Assembly: GCA_963921195.1 (NCBI GenBank)
Contig: OY992537.1
Coordinates: 72,794,894-72,858,893, forward strand
Source: Pegoplata infirma
Lineage: Eukaryota > Arthropoda > Insecta > Diptera > Anthomyiidae
Reading direction: 5' to 3'
Length of the DNA stretch: 64,000 nucleotides
Shown here: positions 45,496 through 54,871 of the stretch, piece by piece
Numbering within the stretch: position 1 is the stretch's first letter
Layout: every line of letters begins with the position of its first letter
The notes under the pieces: generated by a model
Told to the model about the DNA's origin: nothing
What the model saw: the letters and a program-made list of their open reading frames with translations, nothing else
The model's database searches: none
Translations under genes and position numbers: made by a program

Positions 45496-46385
45496 CTGAT
45501 GTTTTACGTCAACACACATAGACTCTGAGGTCTGTCGTGATACCATGGGACTGTTATGGGTTCCCCAACTGTTAAACCAATTTAAGCTTCTTATGAAACT
45601 CCTAAAATATTGAATTTTGGCATTTGATAGAGTATACATAGAGGCGAAGGAGTCAAAAATTGAGTTGTCAAAGTACATCTTGTATACATGTATTTGTTGA
45701 CAAAGTACGACAAACATGTACTGTGTGGTGAATTCACATCGACAATGTACGTGTGAGAAATTAGAAAAAGATAGCGATATTGCCTCTATGTATACTCTAT
45801 ATGCAGATCCTTAGATCCCAGTGAATGAAGCCTCTGAACAGGAAGTGCCAAGCAATGGTATATGTCGCGTTCTATAGTTCCAACTCCTTCTTATTTTTGC
45901 ATTTCCGACAAAAGTCATTTGGCGGCACAATTAACCGCTCTGCGTGCTTCTCTACTGTCGAAATCTCTTCTCATGGAAGCGATGTTAGCTGACTTGTGCG
46001 CTTCTGATTAAGAGAAGACCAAATCTGTCGTGCTGTCTTATACGTCAATCCATTTGCCCACCTCAGATTAGTCTCCGTCGCGAAACAAAAGCGTAGATTT
46101 TGTTTACAAGTTTCTAGAGGCATACCAACACATTCCAATTATATTGGAACCCGTAAGGTAGTTCCCAGTCTTAAAAGCTCATCGGCTTTGCATTTCCCAA
46201 GAATGTCTCTGTGCTATGGGACCCATATGAGTCGAATGTCAAACCGCTTAGCCATTCCATTTAAAGACTTGCGGCAGTAAAGGGCAGATCTTGTTTTTAG
46301 AGACATTGACTCCAGGGCCTTGGCCGCAACTTGACTGTCAGAATAGATGTTGACTGTGGTTGTAGACAAGATATTGCAACTCAAT
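45496..46385 (-). pseudogene. LOA/I-like LINE fragment B (RNase H to 3' UTR), inverted
   Basis: On the minus strand this runs from the RNase H domain (GACTGATTGAGTTGC ... CATCTATTCTGACAGTC) to the 3' UTR (GTTGACGTAAAACATCAGC) and matches 50395-51170 of the main copy. It lacks the CCTAA tail. An inverted-repeat element (45628-45799) interrupts it near the end of the coding part. The frame at 45352-45717 minus is a mixed product of A, B and that insert. Confidence 0.7.
45628..45799. mobile_element. Small TA-flanked inverted-repeat element (~170 bp)
   Basis: Perfect 16-bp inverted ends GAGTATACATAGAGGC / GCCTCTATGTATACTC (45630-45645, 45782-45797), each preceded or followed by TA. The interior repeats CAAAGTAC and CATGTA words. 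The LINE sequence on either side is contiguous in the intact copy except for about 15 lost bases, so this is an insertion into fragment B. TA flanks suggest a Tc1/mariner-like MITE. Confidence 0.7.
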
Positions 46386-46396
46386 CAGTCTGTCTA

Positions 46397-48245
46397 ATGG
46401 GCAATAGACTGTGGTCTGGGGCAATAGACTGTGGTCTGGGAGTTAATCCCAAGTCTTGTTTACAGAGCAAAAAATAAGACTTCTGCTTTTGATCCTATTT
46501 CTCTGGACGGCACTGAAATCGTCTTCTCAGATGGAGCCATGAATTTTAGGCGTATTTTAATATGTCTGGTGGCCTGCCTTAGAGACAAAACTGAACTGTG
46601 TCTTTATTACGAAGGTACAGAGAATGGCGTCGATGTGCATCACTGGTGCCCTTCGTACTACATCTACAGCTGCATTAGAAATCCTCCTTCACCTAATACC
46701 ATTGGACATATTGGGTAGGCAGTACACATGTGGCTACGTTGGCAATTCGACTAAATAGTGCACAGCAAGGGAATTGCAGCGATTGCAGTAATAATGCGAT
46801 CTTAAAGATAATACCAGAGAGTATGGACTGTGCTCCCTCTATGAGCCTTTTTGAGCGCCACTTAACCACTATGATACCATCCAGGGAGTCTTTGGATGAG
46901 GGTCATTCCGATAAGTGGAGCCACCATTAACTTTTACACATATTGATCGGAGTCTATTCGGAAGAGCTTTGGTTAAATGTGGCTCGAAGATTGCTGGCAA
47001 TAAAGGAAGTGGCCGACTGGTTGAGTTAGGTTAGGTTAGGTTAGGGGTGGCGGGGCTCAAAATTTTGAACTCCTCGCAAAGACCGGCTGGTCCATAGCAG
47101 TACCACATGTTCCTTCACCGACGAGGATAAAACGCGTTAGTCCATGTTGCAAACAATTTAACGGACATAAGGTCCATAACTGCGATTTCTTCCAGATTCT
47201 CGAGTTCTGCTTTGCCTAATATTTGTTTGCGATGCCTGGCCAATGCGGGGCATTTGCAGAAGATATGTTCAACTATTTCATCCGTATTCGGTTCATTATA
47301 TGTTATGTTCTACAATTGGAATCAGAGATGAGTCCAATTTTTCTTGCGTGGAAAGCAATTAGGCAGTGTCCCGTGACCACTCCCGTGATTAAACGACATT
47401 CTCTTCTGTTAAGAGACTCAAAAGATATTGCTACCTAGAGTTCTTTTGAGGTCGTAACGCAGCCATATAATTCTTGTTATTCTGCTTGTACTTAACTCTC
47501 TCCATTTCCTGTTCGCCATACACTGCCAATTACTTCACGAGCTGTTGACTGGTTGAGTTACAATGTCTTGTTTACAACCGCAGTCAACTTCTATTCTGAC
47601 AGTCATGTCCATGAAATCAATGTTTCTAAAATCAAGATATGTCCTTAACTGCCGCACGTCTTTTAATGATATTGCCAAGTAGTTTGACATACGACTCATA
47701 TGGCTCCCAGGACACAAAGACATTACAGGGAATTGCAAAGCCGATTAGCATGCAATGACTGGGAACTACCTAACAGGTTCCAACACAATTGAAATGTGTT
47801 GGCATGCCTCTAGAAACTTACGGCTTTGTTCCGTGACGGAGACTAATCAGAGAGGGGCACATGGATGGACGTGTGAGTCCGCACAACAGATTAGGCCTTA
47901 TCTTAATCAGAAGCGCACAAGCGATATTAGCAATATCGCTTCCAAGAGGAAAGATTTCGACGGCGGTTGCTGTAATTACCGGACACTCTCTTATAGGAAA
48001 GCACGCAGAGCGGCTAAATGTGCCGTTAAATGACTTTTGCCAGAGTTTTATTGATGAGGAGGAGTTGGAAACTATCGAACTCTTTATCTGTTATTCGTGG
48101 CACTTTCGGGTCAGAGACTTGCTTCACTGGAATCTAGGGAGCTGCACGATGTTTCTGATTTGTCGGATGTCAAAATTTAATATTGAATTGAGGTCTTTAT
48201 AATAATAGTTTAATAAAGAGCTCAATTTTTTAAATAGTAGGGACT
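46397..48245 (+). pseudogene. LOA/I-like LINE fragment C (RT palm to C-terminus), split
   Basis: Begins with a 20-bp tandem duplication (GGGCAATAGACTGTGGTCTG twice). It then follows the main copy from its position 49565: PAFDPISLDGTEI region, RNase H parts, and the C-terminal ITGHSLIGKHAERLNV and EEELETIE segments. Stops and frameshifts throughout. Split at 47029-47546 by a second LINE. It ends without a CCTAA tail, next to the right half of the DINE-like repeat. Confidence 0.75.
47029..47546 (-). mobile_element. Second LINE family, 5'-truncated insertion in fragment C
   Basis: A 14-bp direct repeat GACTGGTTGAGTTA flanks it (47015-47028 and 47547-47560). The left edge is TTAGGTTAGGTTAGG, the minus-strand image of a CCTAA tail. 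Minus-strand translation includes CRLITGVVTGHCLIAFHARK, homologous to the post-RNase-H region ITGHCLIGKHAERLN of the first LINE but clearly a different family. Only ~0.5 kb of 3' end inserted. The plus frame 47223-47438 is an opposite-strand shadow. Confidence 0.8.
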
Positions 48246-48370
48246 ATCGATGGTGGATCATGAATATACATATATACTGAAAGGGGTCCTAGACCAATAT
48301 TTCAATGTGTTACAAACGGAATGACAAACTTGTTCATACCCTCTATCACTAGAGTGGAGGGCATAAAAAA
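48246..48370 (-). mobile_element. DINE-like Helitron, 5' end (other half at 44591)
   Basis: Matches the last 120 bases of the 26493-27112 copy in plus orientation: GACCAATATTTCAATGTGTT, ACGGAATGACAAACTTG, CCCTCTATCACT and GTGGAGGG. Confidence 0.65.
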
Positions 48371-48940
48371 ATCTCAAAAAATTTCTATAAAAAAAAGAAC
48401 TCGCAAATATGCTGGTCATATGGAAGTGATGGTTTGTTGGTTGAATGTTTAGATGAAAAGGTTTTTGTTGGTTGCCTGGTTGTACGTTTGGCAGATTGCC
48501 ATACATTTCGTTGTTATCGTATCGCATAAATGCTGTGTATTGTTACTGTTTTAATTCCCTACTTTTGTTTATTCTTCTCATCTGGATTTTAAATGGTGCT
48601 GGTGATGGTAGTGGTGGTGGTAAAGTTCTACTGTTGACATGCATATGCAATACTAATTACTTAACAGCAGAAAGACAGACAGACAGACACACTCGCACCA
48701 ATTCAAAAATCCACATGCTGAGCCGTAAAACGTACAACAATTAAGAAGGATAAAAAACAGGAAAAAAACAATAAACACTTGCTTAATTCTAAAAATATAC
48801 AAAAAAAATTTTGGATAGTGAACAGAGTTATAATAAAAGAGGCAAACAGTGGGTTCACTAAAAAAAATAATCTATTGCAACTGATAGAACTCCCAGCAAA
48901 CACCAAAAATATGAGTTAGTGGTTACCTCCCAATTTAAAT
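48371..48940. other. No gene seen; microsatellite patches
   Basis: Contains a GGTGGTGGT/GATGGTAGTGG stretch near 48600 and an AGACAGACAGACA run near 48673. Frames at 48258, 48472 and 48703 lack similarity and show no gene signals. Confidence 0.45.
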
Positions 48941-48944
48941 GTCC

Positions 48945-49181
48945 TTTACTTTACCCCTCCACAATTTCTAAAAGATTATTAGCAACAAAAAAAAAATTTA
49001 GAAAATAAAAAAAAACATTTTTTAGTGAAAAAAAATCCGCGGAAATTTTTTTTTTGTAAAAAAATATGATTGAACTTGTTTAAATACTATTTGGTATCCA
49101 ATTTTGTTCACATCAGCATCCGAATTACACATTTTATACTTTTAGGTTATGTAGAATGTGCTAAAATTTTCGAGGTATCCT
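48945..49181 (-). mobile_element. DINE-like Helitron, 3' part (continues at 51216-51530)
   Basis: CCCCTCCACAATTTCTAAAAG through TTTTAGGTTATGTAGAATG aligns with 26530-26790. The element then continues after the LINE at 51216 (ACCGCTGAACCGATATCGC ... GTGGAGGGTATAAAA to 51530). The LINE at 49193-51204 therefore sits inside it. Confidence 0.75.
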
Positions 49182-51101
49182 TACAATTTTGCCACTATGG
49201 TGGCCTTTCTTGATATTGAGGGGGCTTTTAATAATGTCATCCCAGAATCGATAATATTGGCATTGTCTGGTCTGGGAGTAAAGCGTGAAATCGTTTTAAT
49301 GGTGGAATGCCTACTTGCCAGTAGACGTATAACGTCTGAATTGGGAGCGTCCGTCATATCTCGATTTGTCAATAGGGGCACACCACAAGGAGGTGTTCTT
49401 TCGCCGCTTCTTTGGAACCTGGCACTGAATTCAATGCTACTATCTCTAGAAGCACGTGGTTGTCATGTTGTCGCATATGCTGACGATGTCGCGATAGCGG
49501 TAAAGGGGAAGCATCTGCCAACATTGCGGGACATTCTTCAGGGTTCTCTGAAAGATCTGTCTAAATGGGCAAGAGACTGTGGTCTAGGAGTTAATCCTAG
49601 TAAAACAGAGCTTGTTTTATTTACAAGGAAAATTAAGATTCCTGCTTTCGATCCTATTTCTCTGGACGGTACTGAAATCACCTTCTCAGATGGAGCCAAG
49701 TATCTTGGAGTATTTCTAGATAGGAAGCTGAATTTCAGGCGTAATATTGAGGAACGGGTGAGAAAAGCAACGATTGCTTTGTATTCCTGTAAAAGGGCCA
49801 TTGGAAAACGATGGGGTTTTAGCCCTCAAGTCGTTCATTGGATCTATACAGCAGTGGTGCGTCCAATTTTGCTGTATGGAATCATTGTCTGGTGGCCTGC
49901 TTTAGAAACAAAAGCGAACTGTGTCTTTATCACGAAGGTACAGAGAATGGCGTCAATGTTTATCACTGGTGCTCTTCGTACTACACCTACGGCTGCATTA
50001 GAAATCCTCCTTCACCTGATACCCTTGGACATATTGGGTAGGCAGTATGCAGCTGCGTCGGCAATTCGACTTAATAGCACGCTGCAATGGAGGAGCAGCG
50101 ATTGTGGCCATAGCGCGATCTTGAAAAAGATAACAATACCACAAAATGTGGATTGTGCTCCCTCTTTGAGCCTTTTTGAGCGCCACTTTACCACTATGAT
50201 ACCATCCAGGGAGTCTTGGATGGGGAATACTCCGGGAAGAGGAGCTACCATAAATTTTTACACAGATGGATCGAGGCTGCACGAACAAGTGGGCTTTGGG
50301 GTCTATTCGGAAGAGCTTGGATTGAGCCTGGCTCGTAGATTGCCAGATCATTGCAGTGTTTACCAGGCAGAGATGCTGGCAATAAAGGAAGTGGCTGACT
50401 GGTTGAGCTGCAATGTCTTGTCTACAACAGCAGTCAACATCTATACTGACAGTCAAGCCGCGGTCAAGTCCCTGGATTCAATGTTTCTGAAAACAAGATC
50501 TGCCCTTAACTGCCGCACGTCTTTAAAGGAGATGGCCAAGCAGTTTAACATACGACTCATATGGGTCCCAGGGCACAGAGACATTCCAGGGAATTGCAAA
50601 GCCGATGAGCTTGCAAGACTAGGAACTACCTTACAGGTTCCAACAGAATTGGAATGTGTTGGTATGCCCCTAGAAACTTGCAAGCAAAACCTACGGCTTT
50701 GTTCAGCGACGGAGACTAATCAAAGATGGGCAAATGGATGGACGTGTGAGACAACACGACTGATTTGGCCTTCTCTTAATCAGGGGCGCACAAGTGAGCT
50801 GATATCGCTTCCAAGAGGAGAGATTTCGACGGTGGTTTCTATAATTACCGGACACTGTCTTATAGGGAAGCACGCAGAGCGGTTAAATGTGCCGTCGAAT
50901 GACTTTTGCCGAAGTTGCATGGATGAAGAGGAGTTGGAAACTATCGAACACTTTATTTGCCATTGCCCGGCACTTTCTGGTCAGCGACTTGCTTCACTGG
51001 GATCTAGGGAGCTGTACGATCTTTCTGATTTGTCGGATGTCAAAATTCAACATCTAAGGAGTTTCATAAGAAGCTCAAATTGGTTTAACGACAGGGACTA
51101 G
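49158..51101 (+). CDS. LINE ORF2 C-terminal two-thirds: reverse transcriptase (partial), RNase H, zinc-knuckle-like end
   Basis: 647 codons. Residues 1-12 (MLKFSRYPYNFA) come from the DINE-like repeat that was hit; the LINE starts at about residue 13, so the ATG at 49158 is accidental and the true start is lost. RT: motif A FLDIEGAF (17-24), GTPQGG (74-79), YADD (107-110), thumb region through YGIIVWWPAL and GALRTTPTAALE. RNase H at roughly 365-490: FYTDGS, the QAEML glutamate, YTDSQAA and ADELARLG supply the D-E-D-D set, all present. C-terminal CRSC...EHFICHC (about 584-603) is a zinc-knuckle-like motif. It would reverse-transcribe LINE RNA and degrade RNA-DNA hybrid. Endonuclease, the RT fingers and ORF1 are missing, so it cannot move alone. 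No internal stop suggests recent insertion. Confidence 0.9.
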   Translation: MLKFSRYPYNFATMVAFLDIEGAFNNVIPESIILALSGLGVKREIVLMVECLLASRRITSELGASVISRFVNRGTPQGGVLSPLLWNLALNSMLLSLEARGCHVVAYADDVAIAVKGKHLPTLRDILQGSLKDLSKWARDCGLGVNPSKTELVLFTRKIKIPAFDPISLDGTEITFSDGAKYLGVFLDRKLNFRRNIEERVRKATIALYSCKRAIGKRWGFSPQVVHWIYTAVVRPILLYGIIVWWPALETKANCVFITKVQRMASMFITGALRTTPTAALEILLHLIPLDILGRQYAAASAIRLNSTLQWRSSDCGHSAILKKITIPQNVDCAPSLSLFERHFTTMIPSRESWMGNTPGRGATINFYTDGSRLHEQVGFGVYSEELGLSLARRLPDHCSVYQAEMLAIKEVADWLSCNVLSTTAVNIYTDSQAAVKSLDSMFLKTRSALNCRTSLKEMAKQFNIRLIWVPGHRDIPGNCKADELARLGTTLQVPTELECVGMPLETCKQNLRLCSATETNQRWANGWTCETTRLIWPSLNQGRTSELISLPRGEISTVVSIITGHCLIGKHAERLNVPSNDFCRSCMDEEELETIEHFICHCPALSGQRLASLGSRELYDLSDLSDVKIQHLRSFIRSSNWFNDRD

Positions 51102-51204
51102 TAGGGAAACCTATTACGATCCCGTGGTATCACAATGGACCTCAGAGTCTAAGTGTGTTGACGTAAAACGTCAGCAGCCACTTACAACCTAACCTAACCT
51201 AACC
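49193..51204 (+). mobile_element. LOA/I-like non-LTR retrotransposon, 5'-truncated, best preserved copy
   Basis: Flanked by the exact 11-bp duplication TACAATTTTGC (49182-49192, 51205-51215). The 3' end is CTTACAACCTAACCTAACC, a CCTAA-repeat tail rather than poly(A). The 5' end is truncated within the RT domain just before motif A. The uninterrupted target is represented at about 26780-26800. It carries one open frame. LOA/I assignment rests on RT followed by RNase H and a C-terminal CCHC-like segment. It is probably the youngest LINE here, because its frame and duplication are intact. Confidence 0.9.
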
Positions 51205-51215
51205 TACAATTTTGC

Positions 51216-51530
51216 TCATATCTTTTTAACCGCTGAACCGATATCGCTCAAATGCAATACCAAACTTCTTGGGAGAACTTCAAATAAACATGTTACGTTT
51301 CACCCATATCTGTTTAATATTTTGGCCGTGATCACCATTTCAACAGAAAGACAGACATACAGACGGACTTTGCTAGAATGTCTAAGAATCGATCACTGAC
51401 GATCACTGATCAATAATATAAACACTTTATGGGGTCCCAGTCTGGGACTCCCAGACCGATATTTTGATGAGTTACAAACGGAATGACAAATTTATATAGA
51501 CCCTCTGTCAGTAGAGTGGAGGGTATAAAA
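51216..51530 (-). mobile_element. DINE-like Helitron, 5' part (other half at 48945)
   Basis: Continues the target repeat after the LINE: ACCGCTGAACCGATATCGC, AAGACAGACATACAGACGG, GACCGATATTTTGATGAG and AGAGTGGAGGGTATAAAA. Microsatellite core reduced compared with 26493-27112. Confidence 0.75.
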
Positions 51531-51568
51531 AGAAGCTCGAATTGCGGTAACTACAATTTGTTATTTTT

Positions 51569-51610
51569 CAATTGAAACCCCAAGCTTTTCAATTGAAACC
51601 CCAAGCTTGT
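51569..51610. repeat. 21-bp tandem duplication
   Basis: CAATTGAAACCCCAAGCTT occurs twice at 21-bp spacing immediately before LINE fragment E. It may be a scar of the joining event. Confidence 0.6.
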
Positions 51611-53705
51611 CTTGTTTACAAATAAAAATAAGATTCCTGATTTTGATTCTATTTCTGCGACCGGCACTGAAATCTCCTTCTTAGATGGAGCCAAGTATCT
51701 TGGAGTATTTCTAGATAGAAATTTGAATTTCAGGCGTAATATTGAGGAACGGGCTAGAAAAGTAACGATTGCTTTTTATTCCTGTAAAAAGGCCTTCAAA
51801 AAACGATGAGGATTTAGCTCTAAAGTCGTTCATTGGATTTATACAGCATTGGTGCGTCCAATTCTGCTGTACTGAATCATTGTCTGGTGGCCTGATTTCG
51901 ATAAAAATGGGAACTGTGTCTTTATCGCGAGGGTATAGAGAATGTGCATCACTGGTGCTCTTCGTCGTTCATTGGATTTATACAGCAGTGGTGCGTCCAA
52001 TTCTGCTGTACTGAATCATTGTCTGGTGGCCTGATTTCGAGAAAATCGGGAACTGTGTCTTTATCACGAAGGTACAGAGAATGCGCATCACTGGTGCTCT
52101 TCGTACTATACCTGCTGCATAGAAATCCTCCTTCAACTAATACCCTTGGACCTATTGGGTAGGCAGTATGCGGCTACTTCGGCAATTCGACACAATTTGC
52201 ACACTGCAATAGAAGAGCAGCGATTTAGGTCATATCATGATCATGAAGATGATATCAATCCCACAAAATGTGGACTGCGCTCCATCTATGATAGAGATGG
52301 GCACATGAGCAGATTAGAGCGTGATTCACGTGATTCACGCTTGAGTGTTTCAATTTTCTCACGTGATTGTGAGTGAGTGTGAGTGGAGAAAAAAATGGCG
52401 TGAGTTAGTGTGCGTAAGTAAGGTTTTTGCGTGAGTGAGTGTGCGTGAATCGATTTGTTTGCGTGATTTATGTAAAATGTAAAATTTTGCTGAACTTTAA
52501 ATTTTGAAAGTTTTTTGAAAGTTTTTTGAAATTTTAGCTTTTAAAATTTTATTTTTTTTTGTATAAATAAGAGTTTTGTGAGTGTGAGTCAACGTGAGTG
52601 TGAGTTTTATTAAATTTACTTACGTGATTGTGAGTGAATGTGAGTAGAAAAAAATTGCTCGTGAGTGATTGTGCGTGATTTAAAAATTCCTGTCGTGAGC
52701 GTGTGTCAAAAATCCCTCACACGCCCATCTCTAATCTATGAGCCTTTTTGAGCACTTACTACTTTGATATTATCCAGGCAGTCTTGGAAAAGGGGCATTC
52801 CGGGTAGTAGAGCCACCATAAATTTTTACACAGATGGATCGAGGCTGCACGAGCAAGTTTGTTTGGCAGTCTATTTGGAAGTGCTTGGATTGAGCCTGGC
52901 TTGAAGATAATTAGATCATTGCAGTGTTTACCAGGCAGAGGAAAGGAAGTGGCTGACTGGTTGAGTTGCAATGTATTGTCTACAACTGCAGTTAACATCT
53001 ATTCTGACAGTCAAGCCGCAGTCAAGTCCCTAGAATCAAGGTTTCTGAAAAGAATATCTGCTCTCAACTGCCGCACGTCTTTAAATGAGATGGCAAAGCA
53101 GTTTGACATACGACTCATATAGATCCCAGAGCACAGAGACATTCCAGGGATTGTCAAAGCCGATGAGCTAGAGAGACTAGAAACTATCTTACAGGTTCCA
53201 ACAGAGCCGGAGTGTGTTGGTACGCCACCTGAAACTTGCAACCAAAATCTACGGCTTAGTTCCGCGACGGACGACACGACAGATTCGGCATTTTCTTAAT
53301 CAGAAGCGCACAAGTGAGCTGATATCGCTGCTAAGAGGTGAGACTTCGATGGTGGTTGCTGTAATTACTGGACACTGTCTTATAGGAAACCATGCAGACT
53401 GGTTAAATGTGCCGCCAAATGACTTTTGCGGAGTTACATGGATGAATAGGTGTTGGAAACTATCGAGCACGTTATCTGTCATTGCCCGACACTTTCTGGT
53501 CAGTGGCTTCACTTGGATCTAGGAAGCTGCACAATCTTTCAGATTTGTCGGATGTCAACATTCAATATCTTAGGAATTTTATAAGGAGTTCAAATTGCTT
53601 TAACGGCAGAGACTAGTAGGAGAAACCATTGCAGTCCCGTGGAATCACAAAGGATCTCAGAGTCTATTTGTGGTGGCCTAAAACGTCACTTACAATCTAA
53701 CCTAC
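51603..53705 (+). pseudogene. LOA/I-like LINE fragment E with duplication and hAT insert
   Basis: Follows the main copy from the RT palm (LGVFLDRNLNFRRNIEERAR) to the 3' UTR and a decayed CCTAA tail (CTTACAATCTAACCTACC). A 139-bp segment is tandemly repeated (51826-51964, 51965-52103). Both copies carry the same TGA where the intact copy has a glycine codon. A 442-bp hAT-like MITE splits it at 52292-52733. Further deletions remove part of RNase H. RNase H and C-terminal pieces survive as short frames (52859, 53214). Confidence 0.8.
52292..52733. mobile_element. hAT-like MITE with GTGAGTGTGAGT subterminal repeats
   Basis: Ends TAGAGATGGGCACATGAG and inverted TAGAGATGGGCGTGTGAG; ATCTATGA duplicated exactly (52284-52291, 52734-52741). 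The intact LINE at about 50160 gives the empty site. Two ~60-bp direct repeats (ACGTGATTGTGAGTGAGTG and ACGTGATTGTGAGTGAATG) and many TGAGTGTG words lie near the ends, as expected for hAT transposase-binding arrays. A decayed relative begins at 138. Confidence 0.9.
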
Positions 53706-54871
53706 CCATTTGATAAGAAATTATAAAAATTCAGTGGGCTATAAAATAGTAATTCGAACTAACTTAGCATACCAAAGGGAATTTTGTATATTTCATGGTC
53801 TACTTACATTTTTCATTGGCATCATTGAGATTAAGTTTTCTTGCTCCACTGTGCAATCAGAAAAGACAAACATACAATTGCCGGTATTTAAACTAAGATG
53901 AGGACAGACACGTTTCAAAATGACTCATACACTTGTTTTTCAACTTCGTGTTGCTTACAATTCTAAGACATGCAACTACATTTATTTATTAGGTCACTGT
54001 ACCTCTCTACCTCTCTTCTTTTATTTCTTCTCTTTAATCTATTATTCAATATCCTGCCGTCTGTCCTTTTTTAGGGGTTAAATAAGATGGTTTAGAATTA
54101 ATATTGTAGCGTAACTAAGCGTTACAAATAGAAATAGTGACTGTTAGTCAGTCTCGTAATACTTTATGTAGATCTGACCCAGATAAGATGATTTTATTCG
54201 GTTGCTACGTTTTTTTTCAAATGTTTCTTGGGGTGCTGTTGTTGCCATCATCACGTTAAGAAATTGCGGCACTTGTTTGTTTTTTTTATTTATTTTTTTT
54301 TGTTCATCAAATATTTTTTCATCTTAGCGAATGTTTCTCGTCTCTCGCTTTATTAACCTTATCAGAATTTTCTATTATTATTTGGTAGTCATGGTATTAA
54401 AAGTAGAAAGATATTTACAAATTTTAATACGTTTGTATAAAAACGTATGTTTTTATCACTCACCAAAGTGATTGGTTTGTGTGTTCTGTTTTTTGTCTGG
54501 AGTGAGTTCATAAGTATGCACAGCTGTTTGTCAGGTGTTTTTTCTATGTTTTATTTTGTAAAGAAATAAATAAACCTTCATACATTTGTACTATTTTCCA
54601 AGTATTTCTATATTTTAACGAGTATACATATTTAATTTCAGTCAATAGAAATCTAAAAATAGTTTTTTTTAGGTTTATAAGCCATAAGGGGAATGTTTAG
54701 AAGCACGTGATTGTATATAAGTAATTATAATTTTCCAGACTTTCGAAGATTGTAGGATGTTAAAGTGAGTCATTCATATTCTATACGTGACTATAAACTC
54801 CATAAGAGCAACTTTTACGCCGACTTAATTTGCTTGGGTAAAAGTCCTACTTTTGATGTTTGTGGGCAGGG
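53706..54871. other. No feature recognised
   Basis: Moderately AT-rich, less repetitive than the rest of the window, containing a CTCTCTACCTCTCTTCTTT tract near 54003. It could be unique intergenic sequence. The frame at 53710 has no recognisable domain or gene-like neighbours. Confidence 0.45.

Noticed and set aside
47026..47041. TTAGG repeats as a telomeric or interstitial telomere array
   Set aside because: Only about three to four units, at the edge of a LINE with a 14-bp duplication; they are its 3' tail.
48593..48640. GGTGGTGGT stretch as part of a Gly-rich coding exon
   Set aside because: Short, no conserved flanking frame or splice-like signals; best read as a microsatellite.
49181..50683. 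Minus-strand frames of 66-152 codons opposite the LINE ORF2
   Set aside because: They are shadows of the intact plus-strand RT/RNase H frame.
53706..54871. Candidate host gene in the least repetitive stretch
   Set aside because: No frame over about 65 codons, no recognisable domain and no clear exon structure by eye.
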